Assembly (NCBI GenBank): GCA_947363565.1
Contig: CANAPP010000005.1
Location: forward strand, 1-64,000
DNA length: 64,000 nt
DNA from: an uncultured Lachnospiraceae bacterium
Lineage (GTDB): Bacteria; Bacillota; Clostridia; Lachnospirales; Lachnospiraceae
Direction: 5' to 3'
The notes under the pieces were generated by a model. It searched no databases. It was not told where the DNA came from and worked only from the letters and a program-made list of their open reading frames with translations. Shown here piece by piece: positions 62,453 to 64,000 of this stretch. A program made the position numbers and the translations under genes. Each line of letters begins with the position of its first letter. The stretch's first letter is position 1.

Positions 62453-62491
62453 GGTAAAGATGAGGGCAGGCCCATTGCCCTTATCTTTACC
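62453..62491. terminator. Long hairpin after the TetR gene
   Basis: GGTAAAGATGAGGGCA (62453-62468) pairs with TGCCCTTATCTTTACC (62476-62491) over 16 bp with one mismatch-type G-U pair, 7-nt loop. No T-run follows. A second short inverted repeat (GTCGACAG-TT-CTGTCAAC) lies next to it. Confidence 0.7.
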
Positions 62492-62539
62492 AGTCGACAG
62501 TTCTGTCAACGATTTCTTTTTGCTCTGCACCAGTTTTTC

Positions 62540-62706
62540 TCAGGTAGACTCTTGTTGTACAATGAGCCATTCGTGGTATTCTTTGAGCGGCGCTTTTGTC
62601 GGTTCGCCGGAGTGTTCGATGAATTTTTTGGCAGTATAGATATAGGCTCTGACCGTGCTCTTGGAGAGATCCTTTTTCTTAAGTATTTTGCAAAATCTTC
62701 TGTCAT
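62540..62706 (-). pseudogene. Remnant of a tyrosine recombinase (integrase) N terminus
   Basis: Reading on the minus strand, MTEDFAKYL in one frame continues after a one-base shift as KKDLSKSTVRAYIYTAKKFI and EYHEWLIVQQEST before a stop. This is the SAM-like core-binding domain of phage-type integrases (about 50 residues). The catalytic domain is absent. Evidence of an old, decayed mobile element between the TetR and GntR genes. Confidence 0.72.
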
Positions 62707-62781
62707 GGCATAAGCCCCTTTTCATAATGCTTGTAGCAGAATCAGGGGGAAAAGTCTGACCGGAAGTTGCATCTTTTCCTG

Positions 62782-63429
62782 TTATATATCATCTTCTTTC
62801 AGTGCGCTGTCCTTCCCAATCTCAAAATGATCCGCCTTCAGGATGGCGAAAGATCTTTCGTAATCGCCCTCCCGCATATACTGGACCATCTTTTTTAAAT
62901 TTTCATTGGTCTTCGGGATCCGCATGCCGTTTTTGACGGAGCATTGTCCGATGCGGATTAGCTCGGACAGTGTATTTTCATAGACCTTATTGATCCGGCT
63001 GTTTTGGAGGGCGTGGATGATCTCCATGTGCATGTCGGTATCGGCAATCTCCCATTTGTAGACATCTCCGGCAGCAGCGCACATGCGCACGACCTTTTCT
63101 TCGATGCGGTAGGAATATTCCACATGCTTCCCTAAGGCGAAGATCTGCCGGAAAGCGTAGGTTTCCAAAAGCTCCCGGAGCTGATAGATCTCCTCGATGT
63201 CCTGGCGGGTGATGTCTTTGACCGTTATGGACCGGTAATAGTCCGACTCGATAAGCCCTTCTGTCTGCAGCATCTTGACGGCGCTTCGGATAGGGCTGCG
63301 GCTCATGCCAAGCTCCCTGGTGAGCATGGCTTCCGTGAGCGGCATGCCCGGCGGATAAGTGAGATTCATGATATTCTGTTTTATCTTTTCATATGCCTGG
63401 TCGGCAAGAGACGATGATTTTTCTGACAT
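62782..63429 (-). CDS. GntR-family (FadR/FCD) regulator divergent to proC
   Basis: About 215 residues. N-terminal GntR winged helix (YEKIKQNIMNLTYPPGMPLT, TRELGMSRSPIRSAVKMLQT) and FCD effector domain with metal-binding-type residues (DTDMHMEIIHALQN). TTGGAG selects ATG 63429; the longer ORF to 63513 lacks a ribosome site and would run across the proC promoter. The intergenic region holds three regularly spaced TGTATACA-like sites, consistent with control of proC and itself. The ligand is probably an amino or organic acid. Confidence 0.9.
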   Translation of the reverse strand: MSEKSSSLADQAYEKIKQNIMNLTYPPGMPLTEAMLTRELGMSRSPIRSAVKMLQTEGLIESDYYRSITVKDITRQDIEEIYQLRELLETYAFRQIFALGKHVEYSYRIEEKVVRMCAAAGDVYKWEIADTDMHMEIIHALQNSRINKVYENTLSELIRIGQCSVKNGMRIPKTNENLKKMVQYMREGDYERSFAILKADHFEIGKDSALKEDDI

Positions 63430-63497
63430 AATATTCTCCAATACATTTTGCATGGGTGAATTGTAACATTTTTTTGAAATGAATTCAAGGAAATTCA

Positions 63498-63526
63498 TTG
63501 ACTTTGTGTACAAATAGTGCTATAGT
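63498..63526 (+). promoter_or_regulatory. proC promoter
   Basis: TTGACT (63498-63503), 17-bp spacer, TATAGT (63521-63526). The spacer includes TTTGTGTACAAA (63503-63514), the nearest GntR-type site, so a bound repressor would block polymerase. Confidence 0.75.
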
Positions 63527-63569
63527 ATCCATAACAATAAATTGTATACAAATTTTAAAAATGTATACA
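63503..63569. promoter_or_regulatory. Three evenly spaced TGTATACA-type operators
   Basis: TGTGTACA-containing TTTGTGTACAAA (63503-63514), TGTATACA (63543-63550) and TGTATACA (63562-63569). Centres are 38 and 19 bp apart, so all lie on multiples of 19 bp. They are candidate sites for the adjacent GntR protein. Confidence 0.7.
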
Positions 63570-63623
63570 AACATATTCAAACCTATGCGAATACTATATG
63601 TGCGGAAAGGAAAGGTAGAAAAG

Positions 63624-64000
63624 ATGAAATTAGGATTTATCGGTACAGGAAATATGGCATCGGCAATCATGGGAGGCGTGATCAGCAAAGAACTTTTCAA
63701 GGCGGAGGAGATTATCGGGGCAGATCTGTTCGCGCCGGGAAGAGAGCGGGCGAAGGAGCAGTTCGGAATCCATGTGACGGCGGACAATAAGGAAGTAGTG
63801 AAGAATGCAGAAGTGATCATCCTGTCGGTGAAGCCGCAGTTTTACGCGGATGTGATCGCCGGGATCAAAGATGAGGTGACGGAGGATAAGATCATCATCA
63901 CCATCGCGCCGGGCAAGACGCTTTCCTGGCTTTCTGAGCAGTTCGGCAAGGAGGTGAAGATTGTCCGCACGATGCCGAATACTCCGGCGATGGTAGGCGC
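63624..64000 (+). CDS. proC: Pyrroline-5-carboxylate reductase, cut by the window end
   Basis: The first 125 or so residues are present. The Rossmann motif is LGFIGTGNMASAIMGG at the N terminus, followed by ILSVKPQFYADV and IVRTMPNTPAMVG. The enzyme reduces 1-pyrroline-5-carboxylate to proline with NAD(P)H in the last step of proline synthesis. GGAAAGG about ten bases upstream supports ATG 63624. The stop lies beyond 64000. It is divergent to a GntR/FCD gene and has operators in its promoter. Confidence 0.94.
   Translation, partial: MKLGFIGTGNMASAIMGGVISKELFKAEEIIGADLFAPGRERAKEQFGIHVTADNKEVVKNAEVIILSVKPQFYADVIAGIKDEVTEDKIIITIAPGKTLSWLSEQFGKEVKIVRTMPNTPAMVG

Overview
The window looks like a chromosome segment of a gut-type Lachnospiraceae (Clostridium cluster XIVa) bacterium. 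This is inferred from moderate GC with AT-rich intergenic regions, strong AGGAGG-type ribosome sites, Firmicutes families (SleB-type hydrolase, YitT, UppP, zf-HC2 anti-sigma, [FeFe] hydrogenase) and a host-glycan gene set. No rRNA, tRNA or CRISPR array was seen. The last gene (proC) is cut by the window end.

Layout. 1-9250: amino-acid and peptide fermentation block, with a POT-type transporter, a LysR regulator, a class I aminotransferase, glutamate dehydrogenase, and a two-gene flavoprotein/[FeFe]-hydrogenase unit. These fit peptide uptake, transamination, 2-oxoglutarate regeneration and disposal of electrons as H2. 9365-17585: accessory island with a frameshifted serine recombinase, a protein of four Cys-rich repeats plus an AP2 domain, a BTAD regulator with a degenerate GGDEF-like tail, a long RNA hairpin, a small conserved-looking protein, and a 1533-residue DUF11/InlB-repeat surface protein with a multi-helix, non-LPXTG C terminus.

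17695-39683: glycan-foraging region with GH42 and GH2 beta-galactosidases, a GH112 galactosyl-N-acetylhexosamine phosphorylase followed by an APH-fold kinase, a three-gene sugar ABC importer without its own ATPase, an unassigned 613-residue protein, two AraC regulators and a dCache-type chemoreceptor. Together they suggest sensing, uptake and phosphorolysis of mucin- or milk-type galactosides. A MATE transporter and an Rpn/PD-(D/E)XK-like protein lie within it.

39756-64000: mostly housekeeping and envelope genes: SleB-like hydrolase, HAD phosphatase, UppP, amino-acid ABC importer, YitT, an ECF sigma/anti-sigma pair beside a MacB-type ABC exporter, proline iminopeptidase-like hydrolase, SDR, a very large RND transporter with a coiled-coil insertion, HD hydrolase, and several small regulator modules (TetR-flavodoxin, MarR, TetR, GntR-proC). 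Several of these have near-consensus promoters overlapped by inverted repeats. A degraded tyrosine-recombinase fragment at about 62.5-62.7 kb marks an old insertion.

Most interesting: the recombinase/AP2/BTAD/surface-protein island; two mutually exclusive hairpins in its middle; the flavoprotein-hydrogenase pair; duplicated palindromic operators upstream of the TetR gene; evenly spaced TGTATACA sites between gntR and proC; an eight-unit 10-bp repeat ahead of the ABC exporter; and a 37-bp tandem duplication over the end of the SDR gene and its terminator. Start codons given below were chosen by ribosome-site position. Family names come from reading the translated sequences, not from database searches.
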